Positions 7,778-16,476 of a stretch of 35,313 bases of DNA are shown one piece after another. Below the pieces are notes generated by a model, which worked only from the letters and a program-made list of their open reading frames with translations, had not been told where the DNA came from and made no database searches. The translations under genes were made by a program, and so were the position numbers. The stretch spans positions 1-35,313 of IMG/VR virus record IMGVR_UViG_3300023178_002828. One strand, given 5' to 3'. How positions within the stretch are numbered: position 1 is the stretch's first letter; each line of letters begins with the position of its first letter. Origin of the DNA: a virus.

Positions 7778-10700
7778 ATGAATGAACTTTCACAATATCT
7801 CGTAGAGCAAATGCTCTTAGAGGATGAAAATCCTATTAAAAAGGTCGTAGTAATTTATGGTGGTAGATTTCAACCATTCCATAAAGGACACTATGGCACA
7901 TACCAACACCTTGTCAAAAAATTCGGTAAGAATAATGTTTTTATCAGTACTTCCAACAAAGTAGAAAAACCCAAATCACCTTTTAACTTCAAAGAGAAGG
8001 TGAAAATCATGACTACGATGTTCAATATACCTAAATCAAAAATAGTACAGGTAAGAAACAATTATGCACCGAAAGAAATCCTCGATAAATACGATAAAGA
8101 AACAACTGCCTTCGTAACCGTTGTTGGTGAGAAAGATTCTGGTAGATTAGGTGGAAAGTATTTTAGACCATGGAAAGGAAAGGCCGAAATTGGTTATGAA
8201 GAGGGTGGATATGTTTATGCTTCACCATCACAAGGTAGGGGTATAAGTGGAACTGAAACTCGTAATGGGTTATCAGTTGGTTCGGATGAACAAAAACAAA
8301 ACTTCTTTAAGAATCGTGCATATGGAAAGTTCAATATGACGATTTTCAAAATGATTACTGATAAACTTAATGAAGGAATTGAGATTCCTAAAGAAGTAAT
8401 TGAAGAATGGCTCATCAATGAGAGTTCTAACTTAGGTGGGAACGCTGGAAGTGATGTTGATGATGGGCCAAGCTTCTTTTTTCCAAATTACGATGTGTTT
8501 TCAAAGGTAAATATAGATAGAGCTAAGAAAATAGGTTGGGAAGTTCTTAATATGATTACCACACAAGAAATCGAAGATTATTATGACCACCCAAACTATC
8601 CAAATGGACCTGTTAAGGCAACTTCATTCTTTCCAGCAGGTATTATTGGTAATATGACTCCCAACAACCAGATAGATATTTACTCAAGTGGTGCATACTC
8701 ACAATGGTTTAAACATGCAACCCGTAAGGCAACTTTAGCTGGATATGAATTAGTAAAATCAATTTCTGCAAAAGCTGATATTTCTCAAGATAAAAATCAA
8801 TCTGGTAATTTAGCAAAAGGTGATAAAGAATTGAAAGATGAATTTGAAAATTCTTTAAACGAAAATATTGTATTACCTGTTAAGGTTGGTGATACTATCC
8901 TAACGGGTAGATTTAAAAATAAAAAAGTAACTGTAAAAACAATTGGTAAAGATGAACATGGAATGCCAACTATCAATGGTAAAAAGGTAGTAACCTTTAG
9001 ATTGATGAAAGAAGGTTTCCAAGCAATATTTGAAGATGAAAAAGAAGATGAGAAATATACCCATGTAGGTAATGGTAACTATAAACTAAAAGGTAAAGAA
9101 GGTGAAGATGACCCAACTTTCAAAAAAGATGATAGTGGAAAATATATTGAGTTAGATAAAGATGGTAAAACTAAACCACAGCCAAAACAAGGTACATCTT
9201 TAAAACAAGGTGGGTATGACAATAAAGTAAAAAAAGAAAAAGAGATTCAAAAAAAGATTAGTGGAGATACTTCAAATGAAAAACCACAACCCAAAGAAGA
9301 ACCAAAATCAAAAGTAACAACTTTACAAGGAAAAAAGTCTGGTAAAGAAATTCAAAATCTTGGTTTAGATGGTGGTGGTAAAGTATATGGAACGGAGCAC
9401 GGAGAAACCGCAATGGTTGATGATATCCTTGATGATGTTAAAAAGAACATACCAAAAGAAAGATGGAAAGATATTGTATTCGTAGGTGAAGGTGGTGCAA
9501 CTGGAGATAATGGTGAATTAGAATTCAATGATGAAATGGATTATGCTGTTCCTAAATTCAAAGAATTGGGTGCAGGTATTGATACATGGGATGGTGATGA
9601 AATGGATGTTCATAATGACCAATCCAAATTGTATAAAAGACAAATGGAAAAAACTGGTCTTAATCAATCACAAGTTAATGCAGGTAATTGGGCAAGTATG
9701 ATTGGACAGGGTGAAGGAACTGATACCATGAGTCCTGATGATTTTTTAGATGATGAAGGAAAAGAATACATACAATCTGCAGCAAAAGAGGCAGGATTTC
9801 CTCCAATAGAAAATTGGGAGAATCCAACAGGTGAAACCCCAAGTGATGAAAATGATTGGAAAGGAAGTGGCGATAAAGGAACATTATATCGTTTAGCATT
9901 TCCAGAAGATAACAAAGATAAACAAACAAAGATAGGTGATATTCAAGATGCATTTAATGAAACAAGAGATGAACACCTTATTAAAAAAAGTAAAGAATTA
10001 TCTTCTCAAGGAAAAATACCAATTGTCATAGCAGGTGAATCTCATGTAGGGTTGGTTGATAAAATGATGAAGAATGAATCTATTGGTTTAAGAGAATCTA
10101 TTGCTGGAACAGAAGTTAAGTGTGAGAAATGTAATCACTCTTGGGAAATAGAATCAGAAGATACTGAAAAATACTTATGTCATTCTTGTGGTTGGGATTC
10201 ACAAAAACAAGAATATGATTTTGATGCATTTGATTCTTGGCAAGAAAAAATGGGATTATCTGAAGATGTAGATATAGATGAAAGAAGTAAAGGAAAGTTA
10301 AGACCAGCAGATTTACTAAGAAGAAAGGCTAAAATGGCTGGTAAACGAGCACAGATTCAACGAAGAAGAGCTCGTACCATGAAAAGAAGAAAATCTATTG
10401 ATAAACTTAAAAAGATTGCATACAAAAAAGCATACTTAGAAGTTTACAAAGAATTTATGGAAGATTTGTTTCCTGGTAAAACAAAAGCAGAATTAACTAT
10501 TCAACAGGCAAAGGTAGTTCATAAAAATGTACTTAGAAAAAAGAAAAGAGTTTTAAAAAGAGCAAGATTTAAGTTCTTACCTAAACTTAGAGATGCAGAA
10601 GTAGATAAATTTGATAACAAATCAAACATTTCATTTAATAAACCAAAAGAAACAAATGAAATGTCTAAATCTACTCTTAATAAGATTGAAAAATATGCTG

Positions 10701-13036
10701 AGAAACAATTATCACCAGAAGATATTGAGTTCACAAAACATTTTTTCGATAGATTGAACGACCCTCGTAATGGAAAAGAAATTTCTGATGCAGAATTGAC
10801 GGGATTTTTTAAAAGATTATCAAAGTATAAAAAGAAATTTAAAGAATTCTTAGAAAAATATCAACAAATCGTTGTAAAAGATAAAAGACATGATATCAAT
10901 ATTCCATTTGTTAAACAAGCAAATCAGATTATTGCAAAAACAGTAATGAGAAAGGATGATTTTAAAACATCTAACCCTGTTCTTGCATTTGAACAACTTG
11001 CAAAAGGTATGAGTTTAAGAGATATTGCAGAAAAACACGAAGTTTCTTTCGAAGAATTAAAGAAAGAAGCAGGAAAAGGTGTTAAAGTTGAAATGGAACA
11101 CACTTCAGATGTAAAAGTTGCATACGATATCGCTAAAGACCACTTATTCGAGGACCCAAAATACTACACAAAACTTGCAACCATAGAGGAAGTAGGAGTT
11201 GGTACTGGTCAAAGTGGTATTCGTATGGGATATCCATCTAAAGATGATTTAAAACGAATCGAAAAAAGAGTTAAGAAACAAAGAAATAATACTGATTCAA
11301 ATCAAGAGTATCAATATGAACCAATTAGAGAAGGTAAAGAACTTAAAAAATTAGGAATCACCGATTTCAAATCACTCTTTAAGAAAATGCCATCTGATTT
11401 ACAAAAGAGAGTGTATAACTTAAAGAACTTTGGACAGAGAATTGATAAACACCCTGAAGGGAATGTACTTAAACATACAATCACAGTTGTAAATCGTTCA
11501 ATCAAAGAAGATGATATCGATATTGCAATCGCAGCAATGTTCCACGATATAGGAAAAGATGAAACTGCGGGAATTCATCCAAAGAAAGGACATATCACAC
11601 ACTTTGGACATGAGAAAGTATCTGCTAATTTAGTAAATAAGTACAAAAAATGGATTGAATCAGTTGGTGGTAATGTAGATACGGTTCACTATATAGTAAA
11701 AAATCATATGAGATACAAACAACTATCTGATATGAGACCTAAGAAACAATCTGATTTAAAATCTCATCCAAATTTTGATAAATTAAGTAAGTTTTCTAAA
11801 CATGATAGAGGTGGATTAGGAGAAGGTATCATTACAGAAGGTGGTGCGTATGGACATATGTCTCACCCATTCGATACTGATATCAATTTAACCTTTGGAC
11901 AATTAAAAGATATCGTAAATCGTGCACTCGAAGGTACACTTGAGTTTACAAGAGAGAAAACTGATGGTCAAGCTCTTGCAATTTCATGGAGAGATGGAAG
12001 ATTAGTAGCAGCTAGGAACAAAGGACACCTTAAAAACAAAGGTGAGAACGCATTAGATATCAAAGGTGTATCAGATAAGTTCCAAGGTAGAGGTGGATTA
12101 TCAGATGCTTACAACTATGCAATGAAAGACCTTTCAAATGCTATATCTTCTCTTAACGATAAACAAAGAGATAAGATTTTTAAACAAGGTGCGTGTTTTA
12201 TGAACCTTGAAGTGATATATCCAACATCAGTTAATGTAATTCCTTACGGTCAAGCGTTACTTGTATTCCATGGAACGATGGAATATAACGATGAGGGTGT
12301 TGCAATTGGTGAAAATGGTGAGGCTGCAAGAATCTTGGCAGGTATGATTAAACAAGTTAACAAAGATGTACAAGATAATTATACGATTCAAGGCCCACCT
12401 GTTGTAAAACTACCTAAATCTACCGATTTATCAAAGAAAAGAAGTAAATATTCATCTCAAATCTCTAAATTACAAAAAGAATTCGGATTAAAGGATACGG
12501 ATGGTGTTGCAAACTACCATCAAGCATGGTGGGAACAATGGGTTGATAAAAATTCACCATCAACACTTGATAACAAAACTAAAATGGGGTTAGTTAAGAG
12601 ATGGGCATTCATGGATAAGAAGTTTAGATTAGATAATAAGAATATTACTGATTCTAAAACACTTGAATGGGCTAAAAAGATAGATAAAGAGGACCAAAAG
12701 AAGATTTCTAAACAGAATTTAATGAAGTTTGAACAGATTTTCTTAGGATTAGGAGCAGAAGTGTTAGAATTTACTTCATCTGCTCTAACTGTAAACCCTG
12801 ATGCAGCAGTTCGTGATATGAAAAAGAGAATTGATAAAACAATCAAGGATGTTAAGAAATCAGGAGACCCAAAAAAGATAGAAAAACTTAAATTAGAACT
12901 CCAAAGATTAAATTCTATTGGAGGTTCTAAAAAAATAGTACCGAATGAAGGTATAGTTTTCTTATATAATGGAAATACCTTCAAACTTACAGGTACATTT
13001 GCATCAGTAAACCAAATACTTGGTATTTTCTTCTAA
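7778..13036 (+). CDS. Giant multidomain virion polyprotein (nucleotidyltransferase, zinc ribbon, DUF5661-like, HD, ligase-like)
   Basis: The ATG at 7778 is preferred over TTG 7772 because AAGG at 7764-7767 is better spaced; the product has 1752 residues. Domains in order: a cytidylyltransferase-like fold at about 15-200 (FHKGH near 35, ISGTETR near 157); an unknown segment; a possible hydrolase-like region at 540-760 (EHGE, VGEGG, GESH); a CxxC...CxxC zinc ribbon at 782-804; a very basic stretch at about 835-920; a virion-type domain at about 980-1070; a DUF5661-like segment from about 1101; an HD phosphohydrolase (FHDIGK, His1256-Asp1257); and a nucleotidyl-ligase-like domain with EKTDG (Lys1394) and NLE (Glu1478). 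Sites matching T4 gp21 cleavage (I/L-x-E before G/S) fall between domains: LINE/S ~215, LRE/S 773, IRE/G 1185, ITE/G 1354. I infer an internal capsid polyprotein cut during maturation. Confidence 0.75.
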   Translation: MNELSQYLVEQMLLEDENPIKKVVVIYGGRFQPFHKGHYGTYQHLVKKFGKNNVFISTSNKVEKPKSPFNFKEKVKIMTTMFNIPKSKIVQVRNNYAPKEILDKYDKETTAFVTVVGEKDSGRLGGKYFRPWKGKAEIGYEEGGYVYASPSQGRGISGTETRNGLSVGSDEQKQNFFKNRAYGKFNMTIFKMITDKLNEGIEIPKEVIEEWLINESSNLGGNAGSDVDDGPSFFFPNYDVFSKVNIDRAKKIGWEVLNMITTQEIEDYYDHPNYPNGPVKATSFFPAGIIGNMTPNNQIDIYSSGAYSQWFKHATRKATLAGYELVKSISAKADISQDKNQSGNLAKGDKELKDEFENSLNENIVLPVKVGDTILTGRFKNKKVTVKTIGKDEHGMPTINGKKVVTFRLMKEGFQAIFEDEKEDEKYTHVGNGNYKLKGKEGEDDPTFKKDDSGKYIELDKDGKTKPQPKQGTSLKQGGYDNKVKKEKEIQKKISGDTSNEKPQPKEEPKSKVTTLQGKKSGKEIQNLGLDGGGKVYGTEHGETAMVDDILDDVKKNIPKERWKDIVFVGEGGATGDNGELEFNDEMDYAVPKFKELGAGIDTWDGDEMDVHNDQSKLYKRQMEKTGLNQSQVNAGNWASMIGQGEGTDTMSPDDFLDDEGKEYIQSAAKEAGFPPIENWENPTGETPSDENDWKGSGDKGTLYRLAFPEDNKDKQTKIGDIQDAFNETRDEHLIKKSKELSSQGKIPIVIAGESHVGLVDKMMKNESIGLRESIAGTEVKCEKCNHSWEIESEDTEKYLCHSCGWDSQKQEYDFDAFDSWQEKMGLSEDVDIDERSKGKLRPADLLRRKAKMAGKRAQIQRRRARTMKRRKSIDKLKKIAYKKAYLEVYKEFMEDLFPGKTKAELTIQQAKVVHKNVLRKKKRVLKRARFKFLPKLRDAEVDKFDNKSNISFNKPKETNEMSKSTLNKIEKYAEKQLSPEDIEFTKHFFDRLNDPRNGKEISDAELTGFFKRLSKYKKKFKEFLEKYQQIVVKDKRHDINIPFVKQANQIIAKTVMRKDDFKTSNPVLAFEQLAKGMSLRDIAEKHEVSFEELKKEAGKGVKVEMEHTSDVKVAYDIAKDHLFEDPKYYTKLATIEEVGVGTGQSGIRMGYPSKDDLKRIEKRVKKQRNNTDSNQEYQYEPIREGKELKKLGITDFKSLFKKMPSDLQKRVYNLKNFGQRIDKHPEGNVLKHTITVVNRSIKEDDIDIAIAAMFHDIGKDETAGIHPKKGHITHFGHEKVSANLVNKYKKWIESVGGNVDTVHYIVKNHMRYKQLSDMRPKKQSDLKSHPNFDKLSKFSKHDRGGLGEGIITEGGAYGHMSHPFDTDINLTFGQLKDIVNRALEGTLEFTREKTDGQALAISWRDGRLVAARNKGHLKNKGENALDIKGVSDKFQGRGGLSDAYNYAMKDLSNAISSLNDKQRDKIFKQGACFMNLEVIYPTSVNVIPYGQALLVFHGTMEYNDEGVAIGENGEAARILAGMIKQVNKDVQDNYTIQGPPVVKLPKSTDLSKKRSKYSSQISKLQKEFGLKDTDGVANYHQAWWEQWVDKNSPSTLDNKTKMGLVKRWAFMDKKFRLDNKNITDSKTLEWAKKIDKEDQKKISKQNLMKFEQIFLGLGAEVLEFTSSALTVNPDAAVRDMKKRIDKTIKDVKKSGDPKKIEKLKLELQRLNSIGGSKKIVPNEGIVFLYNGNTFKLTGTFASVNQILGIFF

Positions 13037-13040
13037 AAAT

Positions 13041-13054
13041 ATCGGTTTTCCGAT
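13041..13054 (+). terminator. Weak hairpin just after the polyprotein stop codon
   Basis: ATCGG and CCGAT can pair around a TTTT loop, 4 bases after the TAA at 13034-13036. There is no clean T-run, only an A/T stretch leading into the next promoter-like element. It may be a 3'-end stabilising hairpin or a weak terminator. Confidence 0.3.
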
Positions 13055-13059
13055 TATTA

Positions 13060-13071
13060 TATATTTATATA
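13060..13071 (+). promoter_or_regulatory. Late-promoter-like element TATATTTATATA
   Basis: An exact copy of the recurrent 12-mer, ending 25 bases before the ATG at 13097, in a 60-base gap that otherwise holds only a small hairpin. It would drive the packaging genes from 13097 to 16023. Confidence 0.55.
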
Positions 13072-13096
13072 CAATAATATAACCTAATATATAACA

Positions 13097-13756
13097 ATGG
13101 GTAAAGATTTCAAAAAAAAATATATGCATCCAACTCGTAGAAAGTTGGTAGATATGATTCATACTGGTGAGTATGATAAAAATACTCAAATTGGTTGGAC
13201 AAAAACTGAAGAACAACGAAAAGTTGGTGATACTTGGGAAGATGAAACCCACAGATATGAGAAAAAGGAAGGTTATATCTTAAAAACAGGTAAAAACTCA
13301 GAAGCACTTCAAGAAATTAGAAAATATCTTGAAGAAAAATCAAAATGTAAGAATTCGGAGTGTAAAACACTTAAAAAAAGTGAAAAAGATTTAAAATTTA
13401 TCCAAAAAGGTGGATTTTGTTTAAATTGTACGGTTGATAGAGAACACGAAATAAAAATGGCAGGGTTATGGATTCCATATGAAGATTATAAGATTGCAAC
13501 TCGTATGATTGTGTATGGAAAGACTAAATTAGAAGAATTAAAACAATCTTTATCAGAAATTAAAGAACAATATGAAATGATTGGTTCTGATGGTAAGGTT
13601 ACAGAAACTTGGAAACTACCGAAACCAATTGAAGAGGTAAAGGCAGAGATTCAAGAGATGATAGACAACGGAGAAAAAGAATTAGAGGTGATTGTAGAAA
13701 AAAGAAACGAAGCCTTTAATCAATTAAAGGAAAAAAACTATGAGCATTATATTTAA
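13097..13756 (+). CDS. Four-cysteine, coiled-coil protein upstream of terminase (unidentified)
   Basis: The 219-residue protein has a basic N terminus, then a probable zinc-binding knuckle made by Cys84, Cys89, Cys108 and Cys111. A long charged, heptad-like helical region runs from about residue 140 to 212. No Shine-Dalgarno site is evident before the ATG. In T4 the small terminase (gp16), a helical DNA-recognition protein, precedes gp17, so this gene or its neighbour could fill that slot. I see no sequence signature that proves it, and the Cys knuckle is not part of T4 gp16. It overlaps the next gene by 17 bases. Confidence 0.45.
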   Translation: MGKDFKKKYMHPTRRKLVDMIHTGEYDKNTQIGWTKTEEQRKVGDTWEDETHRYEKKEGYILKTGKNSEALQEIRKYLEEKSKCKNSECKTLKKSEKDLKFIQKGGFCLNCTVDREHEIKMAGLWIPYEDYKIATRMIVYGKTKLEELKQSLSEIKEQYEMIGSDGKVTETWKLPKPIEEVKAEIQEMIDNGEKELEVIVEKRNEAFNQLKEKNYEHYI

Positions 13757-14429
13757 TTTACTTTCAAAAAGATGGAAAGAACTACTTATCCTTATTTTGG
13801 TATCAGTTATCTTCTTAATGAGAGGATGTGGAACTGATTTTGAAGATAAAGAAATTGTAAAAGTAGATGGTAAGGATTATGAGTTATTAAAACAAGAAAT
13901 TGATACAGTTTACGTTGAAAAAGAAGTAAAGGTAACAAAGTATGTACCCAAATACATAACAAAAGAAGTAATTAAAGAAGTGGAAATACCTGCTGATGTA
14001 GATTCACTTGCAATTGTAAGAGATTATTTCGCATCTTATAAAGTTACAGATACCTTACAACTTGATTATGATTTTCCAACGGAAGTTACTGATTCTCTTG
14101 GTAATAGACCACCAAGTAATTTAGGATATGGTATTCTTACCGATGTAATCTCACAAAATACAATTCAATCAAGAGAAATTGATTGGTTCTTTAGAATTCC
14201 AACTGTTTATAACACTACAATTGTAAAAGAGTTACCGAAAAATGAATTTTATTACGGATTAGGACTTGGTGTTGACCAAGTAAATGGTTTTGGTAGTTTT
14301 AGTGTTAATGGGTTGTTAAAAACTAAGAAGATGAATATCTATGGATTAAATATAGGTTTATCAAATCAACTTGGTGAATACAAACCATTCGTTGGGACAT
14401 CTTTATATTGGAAATTAGGCAAAAAATAA
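13740..14429 (+). CDS. Membrane-anchored protein with periplasmic stalk and beta-rich end
   Basis: The 229-residue protein has a short basic start, a hydrophobic segment at about 15-28 (ELLILILVSVIFLM) followed by RGCG, then a stalk with alternating Lys/Glu/Val pieces such as VYVEKEVKVTKYVPKY. The last 60 residues alternate hydrophobic and polar residues with many Gly and Tyr, like outer-membrane beta-hairpins. RBS AAGGA precedes the ATG. The cysteine after the helix is a possible lipidation or disulfide site, although the context is not a clean lipobox. Topology suggests a spanin-like or envelope-associated protein. Its place between the Cys-knuckle gene and the terminase is odd. No function can be named. 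Confidence 0.5.
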   Translation: MSIIFNLLSKRWKELLILILVSVIFLMRGCGTDFEDKEIVKVDGKDYELLKQEIDTVYVEKEVKVTKYVPKYITKEVIKEVEIPADVDSLAIVRDYFASYKVTDTLQLDYDFPTEVTDSLGNRPPSNLGYGILTDVISQNTIQSREIDWFFRIPTVYNTTIVKELPKNEFYYGLGLGVDQVNGFGSFSVNGLLKTKKMNIYGLNIGLSNQLGEYKPFVGTSLYWKLGKK

Positions 14430-14430
14430 A

Positions 14431-16023
14431 ATGGCTAAACAAAGTTTAAAGGAAATAATTAAACTTGAGTATCAAAAATGTGCTCAAGACCCAATACACT
14501 TCATGAAGAAGTATTGTATGATTCAACATCCAGTCCGAGGCAAAATTCCTTTTCACTTATATCCATTCCAAGAAAGAACTTTAGACCAATTCAATGAACA
14601 CAGATACAATATAATTCTAAAATCTCGACAAACAGGTATCTCAACCTTAACTGCAGGATTTGCATTATGGAAAATGTTGTTCAATCAAGATTTTAATGTA
14701 TTAGTTATTGCAACTAAACAAGAAGTTGCTAAGAACCTTGTAACGAAGGTTCGTGTAATGAATCAGTACTTACCATCGTGGTTAAAACAAACAACAGTAG
14801 AAGATAACAAATTATCCCTAAGATACTCAAATGGTTCTCAGATAAAAGCAACTTCAGCCGCTGGAGATGCTGGTCGTTCTGAAGCACTATCACTTTTAGT
14901 ATTTGATGAGGCTGCTTTTATTGATAAGATTGAGGATATTTGGGTATCGGCTCAATCTACCTTATCTACTGGTGGTAATGCAATTATTCTTTCTACACCC
15001 AATGGTGTCGGAAATTTCTTTCACAAAACTTGGGTAGGTGCAGAAGAAGAAGAAAATGGATTCAATACAATTCGTTTACATTGGTCAGTTCATCCTGAAA
15101 GAAACCAAGATTGGAGAGATGAACAGGAAAAACTATTAGGACCAAAGGGAGCGGCACAAGAATGTGATTGTGATTTCGTTTCTTCTGGTGATACTGTAAT
15201 AGACCCACAACTTTTAATGTTCTACAAAGAATCTTATTGTCAAGAACCAATAGAAAAGACAGGATTTGATGGAAACCTTTGGAAATGGGAATACCCAAAC
15301 TACAATAAATCTTACATGGTTGTAGCCGATGTTGCTCGTGGAGATTCATCGGATTATTCAGCTTGTCATGTTTTTGATGTTGAAGAAGCATCTCAAGTAG
15401 CAGAATATAAAGGTAAATTAGATACAAAGGATTTTGGAAACTTCCTTGTATCACTTGCAACAGATTATAATCAAGCATTACTTGTGATTGAGAATGCAAA
15501 CATTGGATGGGCGGTTATACAACAAGTAATTGATAGAGGATATCAGAACTTATTCTATATGAGTAAGGATTTAAAATATGTAGATGTTGAACATCAACTA
15601 TCAAATAGATACCGTGCCGAAGAACGAGGTATGGTTGCAGGATTTAGTACTACATCCAAAACAAGACCTTTGATTATATCAAAGTTGGATGATTATTTTA
15701 GAGATAAATCAGTAACAGTTCGTTCATCAAGATTAATCGATGAATTATTCACTTTCATATGGAAAGGAAATAGAGCAGAAGCAATGACTGGATACAATGA
15801 TGATTTAACTATGTCATTTGCAATTGGTCTTTGGGTTCGTGATACAGCATTAAGATTAAGACAAGAGGGAATTGATTTAACCAAACAAGCATTGGGTGGT
15901 ATTGGAGCACATCAATTAGATATAGTAGGTATGGGATTTGGTGGTAATTCTGCACTCGAAGAAAATCCATGGAAACAACGAGTTGGTGATACAAATGAGG
16001 ATTTAACTTGGTTAATTAAATAA
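14431..16023 (+). CDS. Terminase large subunit (gp17-like DNA-packaging ATPase/nuclease)
   Basis: The 530-residue protein has an ATPase domain with KSRQTGIST at 64-72 as Walker A, LLVFDEAAF at 155-163 as Walker B, and ILSTPNG at 186-192 as the coupling motif. It also has an RNase-H-like nuclease domain with VVADVARGDSSDYS (Asp300, Asp308), LVIENANIGW (Glu354) and YNDDL (Asp457/458). This order and length match phage large terminases, which pump DNA into the prohead and cut concatemers. The Walker A has Ile where T4 has Lys before Ser/Thr, a variant also seen in other terminases (for example RQLGFST types). It starts one base after the upstream stop and lacks a clear RBS, so translational coupling is likely. 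Confidence 0.95.
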   Translation: MAKQSLKEIIKLEYQKCAQDPIHFMKKYCMIQHPVRGKIPFHLYPFQERTLDQFNEHRYNIILKSRQTGISTLTAGFALWKMLFNQDFNVLVIATKQEVAKNLVTKVRVMNQYLPSWLKQTTVEDNKLSLRYSNGSQIKATSAAGDAGRSEALSLLVFDEAAFIDKIEDIWVSAQSTLSTGGNAIILSTPNGVGNFFHKTWVGAEEEENGFNTIRLHWSVHPERNQDWRDEQEKLLGPKGAAQECDCDFVSSGDTVIDPQLLMFYKESYCQEPIEKTGFDGNLWKWEYPNYNKSYMVVADVARGDSSDYSACHVFDVEEASQVAEYKGKLDTKDFGNFLVSLATDYNQALLVIENANIGWAVIQQVIDRGYQNLFYMSKDLKYVDVEHQLSNRYRAEERGMVAGFSTTSKTRPLIISKLDDYFRDKSVTVRSSRLIDELFTFIWKGNRAEAMTGYNDDLTMSFAIGLWVRDTALRLRQEGIDLTKQALGGIGAHQLDIVGMGFGGNSALEENPWKQRVGDTNEDLTWLIK

Positions 16024-16026
16024 ATC

Positions 16027-16038
16027 TATATTTATATT
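16027..16038 (+). promoter_or_regulatory. Late-promoter-like element TATATTTATATT
   Basis: Matches 11 of 12 bases of the recurrent element, directly after the terminase stop and 17 bases before the ATG at 16056. An AAGGAG ribosome site at 16041-16046 follows at once, so the untranslated leader would be very short. Confidence 0.5.
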
Positions 16039-16055
16039 ATAAGGAGAAAAATATT

Positions 16056-16436
16056 ATGATTTCAATGAAAAACTTACTTAATGAAAACGAATCATATTGC
16101 AATGAATATTTCGTAGAAAACTATCACGATATCAAAGAGTTTAAAGAATTCATGGAATCGTATAAACCAGATATTAACGAAGCGGAATATCAAGGTAGAA
16201 CAGTAAAACTTGGTAAACCAATGCAAGGTGATGTTAAAAAGTTCAAAGTATATGTTAAAAATCCCCAAGGTAATGTAGTAAAAGTAAACTTTGGTCATAA
16301 AGGAAAAGGTGGAGAGAAAACGATGTCAATCAAAAAGAATAACCCTGAAAGGAGAAAATCTTTTAGAGCAAGACATAATTGTGATAATCCAGGCCCAAGA
16401 CACAAAGCTAGATACTGGTCATGTAGAGCATGGTAA
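16056..16436 (+). CDS. Small cargo-like virion protein with Cys/Arg-rich C terminus
   Basis: The 126-residue protein begins with a short amphipathic leader (MISMKNLLNENES), then reaches DINE/A at residues about 45-48. This matches the (I/L)-x-E/A cut site of the T4 prohead protease. After the site comes a compact basic domain that includes GRTVKLGKPMQGDVKKF and ends with NPERRKSFRARHNC, then RYWSCRAW. That tail (ARHNCD...P.xKARYWSC.xW) is one I associate with conserved small proteins of T4-like and other myoviruses, function unknown. A strong RBS (AAGGAG, spacer 9) and its own promoter-like element indicate late expression. It lies where T4 has sheath and tube genes (gp18/gp19), but it is neither. 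Confidence 0.6.
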   Translation: MISMKNLLNENESYCNEYFVENYHDIKEFKEFMESYKPDINEAEYQGRTVKLGKPMQGDVKKFKVYVKNPQGNVVKVNFGHKGKGGEKTMSIKKNNPERRKSFRARHNCDNPGPRHKARYWSCRAW

Positions 16437-16476
16437 AAACAAACAAATAAAGGTTATAATTTAAATTAGGAATAAA

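Noticed and set aside
12520-12984. 154-codon minus-strand ORF inside the polyprotein gene
   Set aside because: It lies fully within the conserved ligase-like end of a strong + strand gene, has no RBS or promoter, and its product is Ser/Leu/Phe-rich as expected for a shadow.
15062-15499. 145-codon minus-strand ORF inside the terminase gene
   Set aside because: It overlaps the nuclease domain with its catalytic residues; composition (Leu/His/Gln) is typical of an antisense shadow.
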